Source: Omphalotus guepiniiformis (Eukaryota > Basidiomycota > Agaricomycetes > Agaricales > Omphalotaceae). Taken from it: a DNA stretch of 64,000 nt. The translations under genes and the position numbers were made by a program. Within the stretch, counting starts at the first letter, position 1. Each line of letters starts with the position of its first letter. Where the stretch lies: positions 1-64,000 of the forward strand of contig JAQOOI010000015.1 in NCBI GenBank assembly GCA_028554645.1, read 5' to 3'. The notes beneath the pieces are model-generated. The model saw nothing but the letters and a program-made list of their open reading frames with translations. It made no database searches and had not been told where the DNA came from. Of the stretch, positions 53,678 through 64,000 are shown in pieces.

Positions 53678-56600
53678 ATGCCGCCACCACCGCCCCCTCC
53701 GCCTCCCCCAATATGTTTCCCTTTTATCGGCAACAAACCTAGGCGAAGGCTTTCGTTTTCAAGTGCCGAGCCTGGCAGAGGTCCTTACTCGTACGACTCG
53801 CACGCCCGCAGTGGGAGTTTCAGTCAAGGACCGTTGTCTCGGCAGGAATCGTATTCGTCTCAATCGACCTTGACGTCTAGAGCAGACAACTTGACCTTCA
53901 TCTCTGATTCCGAGAAGTACGACGAGATCCCCAAGGATTACATCCCTGTAATGGACAAGAGTTCAAAAGGAAAGATCAAGGGAAAAGCTCGTCCAGAGCT
54001 CGTGCGCTCCAATACGATGACCGGAACGAAGAAGTCTGGGTCTAGATGGGGTTATGGATGGGGTATTGGAAAGAAAAATAAGGAGAAGGAAGCAGAGTTG
54101 GAGAGAGAGTTGTCAGAGAAGCCTAGTTCGGTCACAAATCTTCCCCTATATCAATCACCGACTCATTCACCGACTCGGTCACCGGCTCAAACCCCTGCGC
54201 GGAGCAACACCAAAACGACCCAGGCGAGCAAGATGACACACACGACTTCGCAAACGCTTGCACGTAGCAACACACGGGATACGCAGAACACCATGCAGAG
54301 CCGCAGCTCAGGCAACAGCAGATCGACTCATCGCACGCACAACAGCCAGCGGAGCGCAGGCTCTGGTAATACTGTTCTGCCGACCCGGCCTCGGTTTGCG
54401 CCTGCTGATTCCTCAAGCACACTCGTTGGATCGGCGTTGGAGCGTAAGATTAATCCAGAGGAGTCTATTACGGAGAAAGTCGATACTACGGAGAGGCTGG
54501 ATGAGTTGAGAAGACTGATGGGGAAGGAGAAGGATCCACTTCAGTACTAGTGAGTATAGTCACTTCTTTGGCCCCGAATATTCTTTTTCCTTACTGTCAT
54601 TGTTCAGCATTGTTCCGAGCGAAGATGCGCACCAGTCGGAGTATGTGTCTGCAAGTGATCAGAGGCGACGATTCATTTCTGGGTATGTTATCATGAATGT
54701 TTTTTCTTTGTCTTCGGAGGGAGGAATTGACCCTTGACCCCAGGTTCACCGGTTCTGCTGGACAAGCCATTGTCACCATGGATGCCGCTTTTTTAATTAC
54801 GGATTCTCGTTATTGGGAGCAGGCTCAAAGACAACTGGACGATAATTGGACACTCATCAGAGCTGGTGGTCAAGGCAATCCAAAAGATTGGATTGAATGG
54901 CTTGTGGTGTGTATGCTCTTGTGACTCTTGACCGGATAAAATTTAAACCTTTGTCATTGCTTATAGGGTCAAGTTCATAGTGCGCGTATCGGTATCGATG
55001 GGCGAATGCTCTCCTACGAGAAAGCCACGCTCATCAACTCCAAGATTGCCAGCCTTGGGTCGAAGCTTGTCTATCCCATACAGAACCTCGTCGATATGGT
55101 TTGGAAGGATAAACCTCCCAAATCCAGGGAACCTGTTTTTATTCATCCGATAGAATTCACTGGTGGGTTTTCATCCATATTTGGTTTCTTTTGCCTGACA
55201 TGTTTTATTCACTGGCGAGGAAGCATCGTCGAAACTACGTCGACTAAGAGAATGGATTCGGAATCAGGCACCTGACGTGTCTCCTTACTCTCGCTCGCAG
55301 GAGCCCAAGCCTTCCCAGAAGAATATCGCTACTCTAATATCGTCGTTACCCGCCATCGGTAGGCATTTTTTACTGATGTTGTTCCTCTTGTGTTTAATAA
55401 GAATTCATCAATTTTTAGCATGGTTACTGAACCTGCGTGGTTCCGACATCCCGTACAACCCGCTCTTCCACGCTTACCTTTTCGTGGGACTCGACAATGC
55501 TACTATCTTCCTGGAGTCGTCGAAAGTCTCCGAAGAAGTTCTTGCTTACCTGACAAACTTAGGGGTGGAGCGTAGGGATTACGTGGATATTTGGGCATTC
55601 TTAAGGCATCGAGAATGGAAAACCGAGGGGAAGGTAGGTTCTCCGTAGTTCTAACTTTGCGACACAAGCTAAGCGGCTGACGTTGATAATTAGATCATCA
55701 TTTCTCCTCAGACATCATACACGGTTTCTCTTGTTTTAACACACTTCAGATGTACGGTTTTGCCGTCTTATGTGGAACATATGATGTCGATCAAGAACGA
55801 GATTGAGCTGGAGGGCATGAGGAGGGCATACCTGAGAGACGGTGTTTGCTTCGTGAGTCTCATGTCACTAGAATGACAGATCATCCATTGACTGTTTGGT
55901 CTAGACTCGATTCCTTGCTTGGCTGGATGAGAAACTCAACCAAGGCTACGACATCACAGAGTGGGAAGCTGCCCACCGACTGACAGAATTCCGACGGCGT
56001 GCGAAGCATTTCATGGGTCTCGCGTATGAGAATATCTCTGCGAGTGGTCCAAACGCCGCTTTACCGCACTACTCTCCCAAGAAATACGAGACGGCTATGA
56101 TTGATAGGAAGTTGCCGTACCTGAAGTATGGATTTATTCACTCAATACATTGATCATTCAAGCTGACATGGACTATCTTGTGCAGTGATTCTGGAGGCCA
56201 ATACCTCGACGGGACATGCGATACCACACGGACGATACACTTCGATCGACCGGATTCTGAGCAGTGTGAAGCGTACACTCGAGTGCTCCAAGGCCATGTG
56301 CGTTTTTCTTCCCTTGCATAGAATCGATTTCCAATGCTCATTGTATGTGTTTTTTTAAGATTGCTATCGACAGCGCCGTTTTCCCTGCAGGCACTTCAGG
56401 CCATCAGCTTGACGTTTTGGCCCGCAGAGCACTTTGGAAGGATGGTTTGAATTACCTGGTTTGTGGTTCATGGGTAGTTATGTGATTTATTTTTTACTGA
56501 CAGTGACTGTCTTGTATATAGCACGGGACTGGACACGGATTTGGATCTTTCCTCACAGTACATGAAGGTCCTCATGGATTTTCGAGCTCGATTCCTCTTG

Positions 56601-57134
56601 AGCCTGGACATGTCGTCACTAATGAACCTGGATACTGTAGGTTTTGGTTCCTTTTTGGTTTTGCCTCTGCGAATCATCCATCTGACTGTTCTTGTTTTGT
56701 TCAGACAACGCAGGCAAATGGGGAATGCGAATCGAGTCTGCGCTTGCCGTTCGCAAGTTCAAGGTGCGATAGTTTGTGTTCGCTGTAATAAGATGTCGTA
56801 CTAAGGACTATATTAGACAAGAGGGAGCTTTAACGGAGATATCTGGCTGGGCTTTGAGCGTCTGACTTGTGTCCCTATCCAGACGCGTATGGTCAAGGAG
56901 AGTATGCTCACCAAGGAAGAGAAACAGTGGTTAAAGGTCCGTTGTTCTCTTTCAAGAATGATGTATTAGACATTTACATGGGCTGGCTAATAGGATCATA
57001 ATCAACGATGCTACGAAATGTTATCGCCGCTCCTAAGGGATGACAAGCGCGCGCTGTCCTGGTTGAAGCGAGAATCTCAGCGACAGATTGGTCTCGCTCC
57101 CGCTCCTGGAGGTCTCGCTGTTGAATGGGGTTAG
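53678..57134 (+). CDS. Xaa-Pro aminopeptidase (M24B, aminopeptidase P type) with long N-terminal extension
   Basis: It removes N-terminal residues preceding proline; a cytosolic dimetal enzyme. About 13 exons, first exon 53678-54549 (ATG chosen at 53678; nothing in frame upstream has an ATG). The creatinase N-domain begins [14 protein letters not shown] and continues [34 protein letters not shown]. The catalytic M24 half has all five metal ligands: Asp and Asp in [17 protein letters not shown], His in HGTGHGFG, Glu in TNEPGYY and Glu in MRIESAL; LWLGFE-like [12 protein letters not shown] closes it. The stop is at 57132-57134. Introns are 50-70 nt and every junction I followed keeps the frame, so the gene looks functional. 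The odd part is about 270 residues of Pro/Ser/Thr-rich sequence before the first domain ([19 protein letters not shown], many T/S repeats). The usual enzyme starts near the VDTTERL block. Confidence 0.9.
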
Positions 57135-58307
57135 GCACTTATGAACCTCGTCGCAGGTCGACAGATATTTATCGGCTCTTGTGTTTTATGACTGCTCCCT
57201 CTCTCTACTTTGCCTCGCCCTTCGGACCCGCGATACACCCTTCAGTTAGTTTTGTCAAGTGCACAGCCCACGGATGGATGTGATTCGTATTTCTCCGCTC
57301 ACCGTCAATTGCCTCAATGGATCTCTCTGTCTCTCTCTCTGCCGTCCCTGTGTTCTGCGCACTTCCTTTTCCTTTTCCTGTTCTCTCACCTTTTTGGGCT
57401 TTAATTTACTTTACTTTAGATTCCTTCTATCTACTAGTATACCTCTTATTTATCTACCTAGCCTCGGATTTACTTCCTGCCTATTACTCACCCTATGTGC
57501 CGTGTGTGTGTACATTATCACTCTTCCCTGCATGTACATACCCCCTCATGTGTGGTAGGCACATGTTCTTCTTCGAACCTTCTGTCTTCTCTTCTCTGTT
57601 TGTGGTGCTCTCTTCGGTACCTTTCACCGCGTTTGTAGGCGTTTCTCGAGGCCGGAACGGTTATATGTTCAAGTTTCCGTGGATTGCTAAACTTTTTCAA
57701 TTGCTTCTAGTGTTTCCTCCCCCACTCCTACCAAAGCTTGCTTGCTGCGGCATCAACGGATGGGACACTTTAGGTTTTTTTTATTATCTTCCACTTCGTT
57801 GTTGATAATTAGATTACGTGCTTTTTCCCTTGTGATTTACTTTTTATTTGAAACCTCTTATCGATGTACATTCTATCCAAATGTTAACCTCCTTGTTCGT
57901 TGTACATAAACATAAAACATCCGCGGGATGACAGAACTGGAAGTTCAAACGAAAGCAAACGAAAGTAAAAAACAAATTTTCTACAGATAGTGAAATGTCC
58001 ATAATGCGAATTGTTGTTGATAAGAAAGATTATAGTCGTATCTTTTACCTATATACCATACATCATAAATACATGCCACAATTCGCATTTTTCTTCGTGA
58101 GTTCGTTTTCCTGTCCACAACAAAGCCAGAAAGGGGAGGAGATACAAGCAGAGAGACTTAATGTCCGTCGAGAAACACAAAAAGAAAAACAATTTTACGT
58201 GAAATAATAAATCTTAATCCGCAAAGCCAGTGGGCGAGATCGAAGGCAAAGAAGGGGTTGAAGAAAGTAAACAAACCGCTCATCCAAATACACAATACAC
58301 ATGCCTT
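57135..58307. other. Convergent intergenic region
   Basis: Lies between the 3' ends of the aminopeptidase (plus) and the membrane-protein gene (minus). Long pyrimidine-rich stretches on the plus strand (57290-57480) give open frames without protein-like composition. Nothing else is seen. Confidence 0.6.
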
Positions 58308-61300
58308 TTACGCAAGGTCCTCCGGCTCATAAGGGAGCTCCAACTGCCTAACATGACCCGGTGGAGGCGACATATACCCCGCCGCACGAACAGCGCCCGG
58401 AAAAAGCATAGCAGTATCTTCTCTACCCGGGATCATACTCTCCCCCCCAGACCTATTCCTAGTATGATCATGATTATGATTCAACTGCTGCTGTTGTATC
58501 CCTGTGCTAGCAGTGCCAGTGGCGTACCCATCGAACATGAGCGCATGGGTTCCCGCGTCGCCTGGACCGTCCTGTGCTGCTGCCGCTGCCGCTGCCGTAA
58601 TAGAGATATTATCATCTGAAAAGATGCGCCGGTGGTGTTGATAATCATAATGATGATGGGGATGGGGTGGTTGCGGTGGTTGTGGTAATGGAGAAGGTGT
58701 ACGGCCTCGGCCAGTGATAGCAGTAGGTGGAAGCTCTCTAGGGAAAGAACTATAAGGAGGTGTAACAAACGGAGACACATTCGGAGGTGGGGAGGGTGAT
58801 CTAGCGATTCGGATTTCGTCAGGTAAGGGAGATGAACGATATGGAGGAGACGAAATGAGTGGTAGAGATAGAGATGTTGTTGTTGTTGTTGTATACGAAT
58901 CACTTCGTGTGTGGTGTCCGAAATGATGATGATCCCTTGGTGATCTCTGAGTAACAGGAGGGACAGGAGGAACTTGAGCGGGAGGTCTCAGAGGTTGTAT
59001 AACACTATCCATCGAAGCCATCGGACGAAGTGATGCCGCCGCATGTGAACGGGGCGTACTCTGCGGCGTTGAAGAAGGAAGGTACGACGCTTCATCAGAA
59101 GGACGTCGTGTGGGTGTAGGCAATACAGGTGGTGGCGGCGGAGGTATCGCATGTAAAGGAAGATGATGAGTAGATTGAGGAAGTGACGTCGATACCAAAC
59201 TCGGAGAAGCACTAGACGAAAATGCACTAGGGGAAGGGGAGTTTAAGATCGTTTCGATTGAAGGTTTACGTAGGTCTCTATTCAGACGAGGAGGAGAACG
59301 TGGGGGTGTAGCTGGTGGCATAGGTGCTGGATAGTTTGGAGCGGGTGGTGGGTGAAGACGAGTTTGAGAACCTGCTCGTGAGTGGTGTAACTTGGTTTTT
59401 AAAAGTTAGAAGTTAGATACAACGAATACGAAGAACTGCACTCACAGAATGCAAAGGATTCGGAGGAACAGGAACAGCCTGAGGTGTCGTAGGCCGAACT
59501 TCAGCTGGTGTAGGAGGTTCAACCTCAACCTCCAATCGGTGTCTCGTACTGACGGGGGAGGGGGACTCATTATTACCATGAGACTCAACTGAGAAATCAG
59601 GGCCAGAATTAGTGATAAGCAACACGTCGTCGAATGAACTTGAACGTATTGGTTCTTGAGGTGGAATCAACGATTCCTGTTCTTCATCAAACCTCATTCT
59701 CTCATCCCCAATCCCAACCCCAATCCCAATCCCAATCCCACTATCAAACCCATCTTCATCCTCTTCCTCACCATCTTCAAAAATCGTATCCTGAGGTTCA
59801 TAATCCCACCGACTCGTCCCATTCCCAGATTCACTAGTCGTCCCACTACTCGTCCCAGTATACCTAAAACCACCTCTACGCCAATTAACCAACGTCGAAT
59901 TAGTCTTCGTGCTCTTATTCGATGCGTCAATCTCGAATTTCCTGCTAGGATTCGTAGATGTAACAGAAACTAGGTTGTTTCCCCAAGGAACCGGAAGAAG
60001 CAACAAGGTTCGTCTGGCTTTTTGAACCAACTGTGAATTTTTCCATAGATTCTTACCTGGGATTGCCCAGGTAGCACCGGCATTCGGTTTTTGATTATGA
60101 AAATCCGATACGGATCCAGTAGAAGAAGATAGTCGTATATGTCCATATCGTGATCTTTGAGTTTTTTGAGAACTTGACCCATCCAAATCGAGGTCGACAT
60201 CGACATCGCCATCGGAGGAATGCTCATGATGGTCGATAACCCAAGCATTATCACGATCCGCAGTCCGTACTTTCCTCGTTCCAAAGCAAGGTCTGAACAT
60301 GCGTCGGAATGCCCCTCCAAGTTTTTGTTTATCTTGTCGCGCTTTTGACCGACGGAGATACCAGTATATTCCAATGGCCATGGCAACTGCTAAACCTGCG
60401 ATAATAGGTGTGACGATTTGAACGGCTGTCCAAGAATGTTTTGAAGAAGAGTCTTGTTGTTGTGCCGCTAAAAACAAGTTACATATGTTTACTTTTTAAC
60501 TTTTCTCGATGCGGACTGAGCTCACCGTCAAGTGCCTGGTCAATATCAAATGTCTGGTTTGTCGACAAATCATTAAAAGCCCAAGCTGGAATACCCTGGG
60601 TGCGGGTGCTCATCGATTGACCACCGCTCGTCGAAACCGCGTCGAAACTCAAACCCTGCTGTTGACAGGCATCTGTCCAATTCCTCGAAGACTGCGGGAG
60701 ATTCCCTTCTTGTCCAGACGTCAAAAAACATGCGTTCCATAGATTAAGGTAAACGTTCGTGCTGTAGACAAAAAAGGCTGAGCTTGAACTGGATTGGATT
60801 ATTACGAGTCAATAAGTCTTACCAGGTACAGCGACTCGCGTTAGGTACCGCTCGCCGAAGTCGGAGCGATTCATTTTGAACTGGAACTGGAACTGTGCGG
60901 GAAGTGAAGGGTACGAAATCTATTTCAGAAAAAAAAACGACTATCGTGAGTACACTTGTAAGAAGAAACATCAATCAAACACACATACTTCTCGCGAACC
61001 GAGACGGGGAGCAACCTTCCAGCATCTCCTGCATCTGACATGGCGTCAAACCATCTACATTGTTAAGCTGTACCCCCAGCGCTTTAGTTAGCTTTCCTGC
61101 TGTTACACAACACCCATACTAATAAAATGATCCGCGTAACACTGACCTTCGAGTAATCCTTCCTTGCCTTAAAGTTACAACGAAAAAAACAGCAAAAAAA
61201 CAGCGCGGGTCAATACATTGACAATATTCATCACTGTTAAACAACAACAACTTTGCGTACCTGGCCTCCCGTCGCCATCGCCATCGTCGTCGAATCCTCC

Positions 61301-61371
61301 GCCACACTGAATTGAATCAGAAACAGAAACAATACAACGAATCCAAAAGGCAGTAATCGCCCCAGAGACAT
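58308..61371 (-). CDS. Single-pass membrane protein with signal peptide and disordered cytoplasmic tail
   Basis: About five to six exons. Exon 1 (ATG 61371) encodes a signal peptide (LLPFGFVVLFLFLIQFSVAE). Later exons give a short extracellular part with Cys-rich CTCTNVYLNLWNAC, then GIPAWAFNDLSTNQTFDID, a membrane helix VQIVTPIIAGLAVAMAIGIY followed by WYLRRSKARQ (stop-transfer), and a cytoplasmic tail of over 600 residues rich in Ser, Pro, Asn and His. The tail includes GIGIGIGVGIG (about 59720-59745) and Pro-rich PPPPPVLP motifs. The last exon runs 59390-58308. The topology resembles fungal wall-sensor or adaptor proteins, but I recognise no defined family. Exons between 60480 and 61260 are approximate; the segment SLRLRRAVPNASRCTC at about 60875-60830 is included. 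Confidence 0.7.
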
Positions 61372-63855
61372 AACATAGATAGATATGAAAATGCAAAAAA
61401 CGAAGGTGAGATGGATTTGACTGTTGACTGTTGGACAAGAAGGTGTCGGTCAAGATGGAGTATGAATGTAAGGGCCCTGGGGGGGTCTTACGGTTTCTCG
61501 GATTCTCAGGGTAGTTCTTAGATCCAAATTTACATACCCGAAGCAGTAAAGTTTGTGTACATACACTTCACGCGGTTAATACAGTACATACTGATGGAAC
61601 AATTTTTGCTGTGATCCCGATCGGTCGGAGTCGGTCGGCTGTGCTCTCTTTCCAGTCCAAAAAATAAAATTCACCTCGAAAAAGACAGTTTGTACTTAAA
61701 GTGCTCGTAATAAACTTTGAGGGGAGTTATGTATAAAATATCAGAGGATAGTGGATAGCTGATGCCGAGGTACCATCAACTCGAACTGTCAGGACTTTCC
61801 TGTTGACGAGGTCCAGACAAACGATATGTTTGTGAGCCAAGGAACGACCGGAGACGTATGACCGTCCACGCGATCTTCAAGCATCCAAGTACTTCTCTTT
61901 AAGAGTCCATCCAGGTACACCTACGTAGGTGTATCAAGGCGTTCTCGGGTCAGAGAAGGAGAAACACCATCCTGACGATTTTGGAAATCGAATTGTCTCC
62001 AAACCTCCAAAATCTCTTGGGCTCGCCAACCGGAGAGCCCGCCAACCGAAAAACCCTAACCGGAGAGCCCGAAATCATCGCCTCCGAAATATTCTCGGTT
62101 TGAACAGTATGATTTCATTTAAGAAAGCTGTACCAACTCGATTAAGTAGAAGCACAGCAGAGGGGATACCCTGGGATACCAGGGGATACCATACATAGAG
62201 AGATTCAAATGACCATAAATCTCCAGAATCGACCGAATGCCGCCCGCCGGGAGCTAGTCCACGATAGACTATAGTAAGACCGCAAAATCCTACATAGAAC
62301 TTCAGAAGTACTTGACCCGCGACCCACGCGCTATTAGTATCTAAAGACTTGCGAATGAGCCAAAAACAACACTTTACAAAGGACTTACCCTGTCCTGTTG
62401 GTCATGGGGGGCGGAGAATAGCAGGGAATAGCGGAACAACTTCAGCCAATCTGGAAAGTCAAGCCCGAGGTTGCCTGAAGGTTGGCAGTTGCTGTATAAC
62501 GATACCAAATTTGAAGGCCCGGTGTCTTCCAAGATTACCGATGAGCTGATGGTTCCCAGCAACGTGACGGAAGATAGAAATAGGCCATCATCATAGGGCT
62601 TACAGGGCTTACTATACTCAGTTGCCTATGTAGTACTATGTAGTCCAGTGAAAACGGGGATTTGACATGAGATGCTAGTTCGAGGGTCGAGATGAAGATA
62701 AGTGCCCACCTGCCGACTAACCGCCCAGAGCAGTTAACACGACCAACTTCAAGGGCAGCACTCACATAAATAGAAGACATCGATTTCGGCGGAGCCGTGT
62801 AATCAGACATAAATCCACCGTGATTAAGAAGCACACACATCTGGCCATGCAACATTATGAAGCAACCTTCGTAGAACAGAACGACGTACATAGATATCGA
62901 TGCATATAAAAATACGATACACACATCATCTGAACAGTGAGTGAAGCATAGCAAATATCATGCGCCAAAAACACTAGAATTCAAAGTTCAAACAGCTATT
63001 ACTCATGTATTGATAAATTACTTCTTCGCGCCCACAGGAGGGAACATACTTACTTACTAACACTTTGCATATGCAACTTGCCAACATCCAGGCCTTGTAA
63101 AGCGAGTAACCTCGGGATGAAGGGACACCGTACAAATGAAATATGAAATCCGTGCAACTTGGAGCTTGAGAAGTAGATTGGTATCAGTCATATGAACCCC
63201 CCCGTTGTCGAATTTCGGTGACAGGAGGATAAGTCTTTCGATTCTATGTAAGTAAACGCGAGTTCCCGGTTCCGGTGACCTACGGATTTCGGTGGGCGTC
63301 GCCTTATGTCGCCGGTCGGACTGGCAAGGCCGCTTTTGAAGGCCTCTGAACGCCTGAACCTTGCCTGAACCTCTTGAGCATCAAAGTTCCAAGTTCCAAA
63401 TTTCATCATCGTTAGGGACAAGGACAGACACGTTCCATATGCATCTGCGTTCCATTAATTCTGCCTCGGCCCTCGGGCGGCGGTATCTCTTGGAAATCGA
63501 GTAGAATGTCAAGATGTCGCTCCCTTCCCTTCCCAGCTTGAGTCGCACGTCGCACTCCCCCTCGCTAGAAGTAGAACGGAATTTGATGCAATGCAAGATT
63601 TGACGTGGACGCTTTACGACTCTACGAGAATGATATGTATATGCGCCCTCAGAAGTCAGGAGGAGATGAAGAGCAATGAATGTTCCATCCATTGAGAACT
63701 TGTACCATCCTACAATGTTGCAAGGGTAGGCAGAGGTGAGCGGGATGTTTGAAACAGCGCTCAGGTGGGTCACGTGCACACGATCTGTTGAGCGCGTACC
63801 TCACTATTTGGCTTTATTTATATGCACGTAAACGTTCTCTGCTTTCAGTTTCATC
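61372..63855. other. Intergenic, no supportable gene
   Basis: The first several hundred bases are the likely promoter of the minus-strand membrane-protein gene. A short direct repeat of CCGGAGAGCCCG type lies at about 62029-62070 and GGGATACC triplets near 62163-62190. The open frames are short and lack recognisable content. Confidence 0.5.
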
Positions 63856-64000
63856 ATGAAACTCGTCACTCAGGTTTGCTTTCAATCCCAGATATTCGCT
63901 ACTTCAAACGCTTCAAACCTCAAGGCCTCAACACTTACAATATTCCTCTGGCGCATCTTCAAGAATCAATTCAAACTCAAAGCTAACAAAAAATAGAACA
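63856..64000 (+). CDS. Possible gene start at the window edge
   Basis: ATG at 63856 follows a TATA-like TTTATATGC (about 63815) and a pyrimidine-rich leader. MKLVTQ is followed by GTTTGC, a possible 5' splice site. Read without splicing it gives only 46 codons, ending at 63996. It is too short to name and runs off the window. Confidence 0.3.

Noticed and set aside
57317..57805. 162-codon hydrophobic open frame on the plus strand
   Set aside because: Lies in a pyrimidine-rich 3' region after the aminopeptidase stop; its hydrophobicity follows from T/C-rich codons.

Overview
The window is a piece of a basidiomycete genome, most likely a mushroom-forming Agaricomycete. Genes have many 50-60 nt GT-AG introns with CTRAY branch points. 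The transposon families (a divergent Ty3/Gypsy lineage, a Tnp2-type CACTA element, a LINE-like RT/RNase H element) are ones usual in mushrooms. The intact host-type genes (Xaa-Pro aminopeptidase, WD40 protein, single-pass membrane protein) also fit. No sequence search was possible, so family names rest on motifs.

Layout. 1-4709: no convincing gene, one tandem duplication. 4710-4777 plus 21333-25800 (minus strand): a CACTA/EnSpm transposase gene split by LTR retrotransposon 1 (4778-21332, about 16.6 kb, 4-bp target duplication TCGG). 25958-28146: WD40 protein (minus). 28500-29775: unknown protein (plus). 29936-30523: tandem repeats. 30814-31612: bZIP gene cut by LTR retrotransposon 2 (31613-46704, about 15.1 kb), whose other flank is a 5'-truncated, stop-containing LINE (46705-49568). 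50211-51243: decayed repeat-rich coding-like stretch. 53678-57134: Xaa-Pro aminopeptidase. 58308-61371 (minus): signal-anchored membrane protein. The rest is intergenic.

The most interesting content is the pair of giant Ty3/Gypsy elements. They belong to two clearly diverged families but share an architecture: LTRs of 1.5-1.8 kb; an identical 18-nt primer binding site; gag, protease and pol in three frames joined by apparent -1 frameshift sites (A_AAT_TTT at protease/pol in both, G_AAA_AAC at gag/protease in both); and, between integrase and the 3' LTR, two antisense, intron-rich accessory genes. Accessory gene A (K-T-W-P-E-R N-terminus, 340 and 354 aa) and accessory gene B (about 660 and 547 aa, with a Zn2Cys6-like cysteine cluster) are homologous between the two elements. 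A module CGGGGACG plus TTGGGGGAGA occurs twice per element, once as the 3' polypurine tract and once between genes A and B. Element 1 also carries many copies of GAGTTAGATACT in LTRs and introns.

Working model (inference): gag-protease-pol are made from the sense transcript by two -1 frameshifts. The antisense genes are transcribed from their own promoters (a TATA box about 100 nt upstream of gene A in both) and give nuclear, possibly DNA-binding proteins that could regulate or protect the element. Element 2 has intact gag, protease and pol frames; element 1 has single-base homopolymer breaks in gag and integrase that could be real or sequencing errors.
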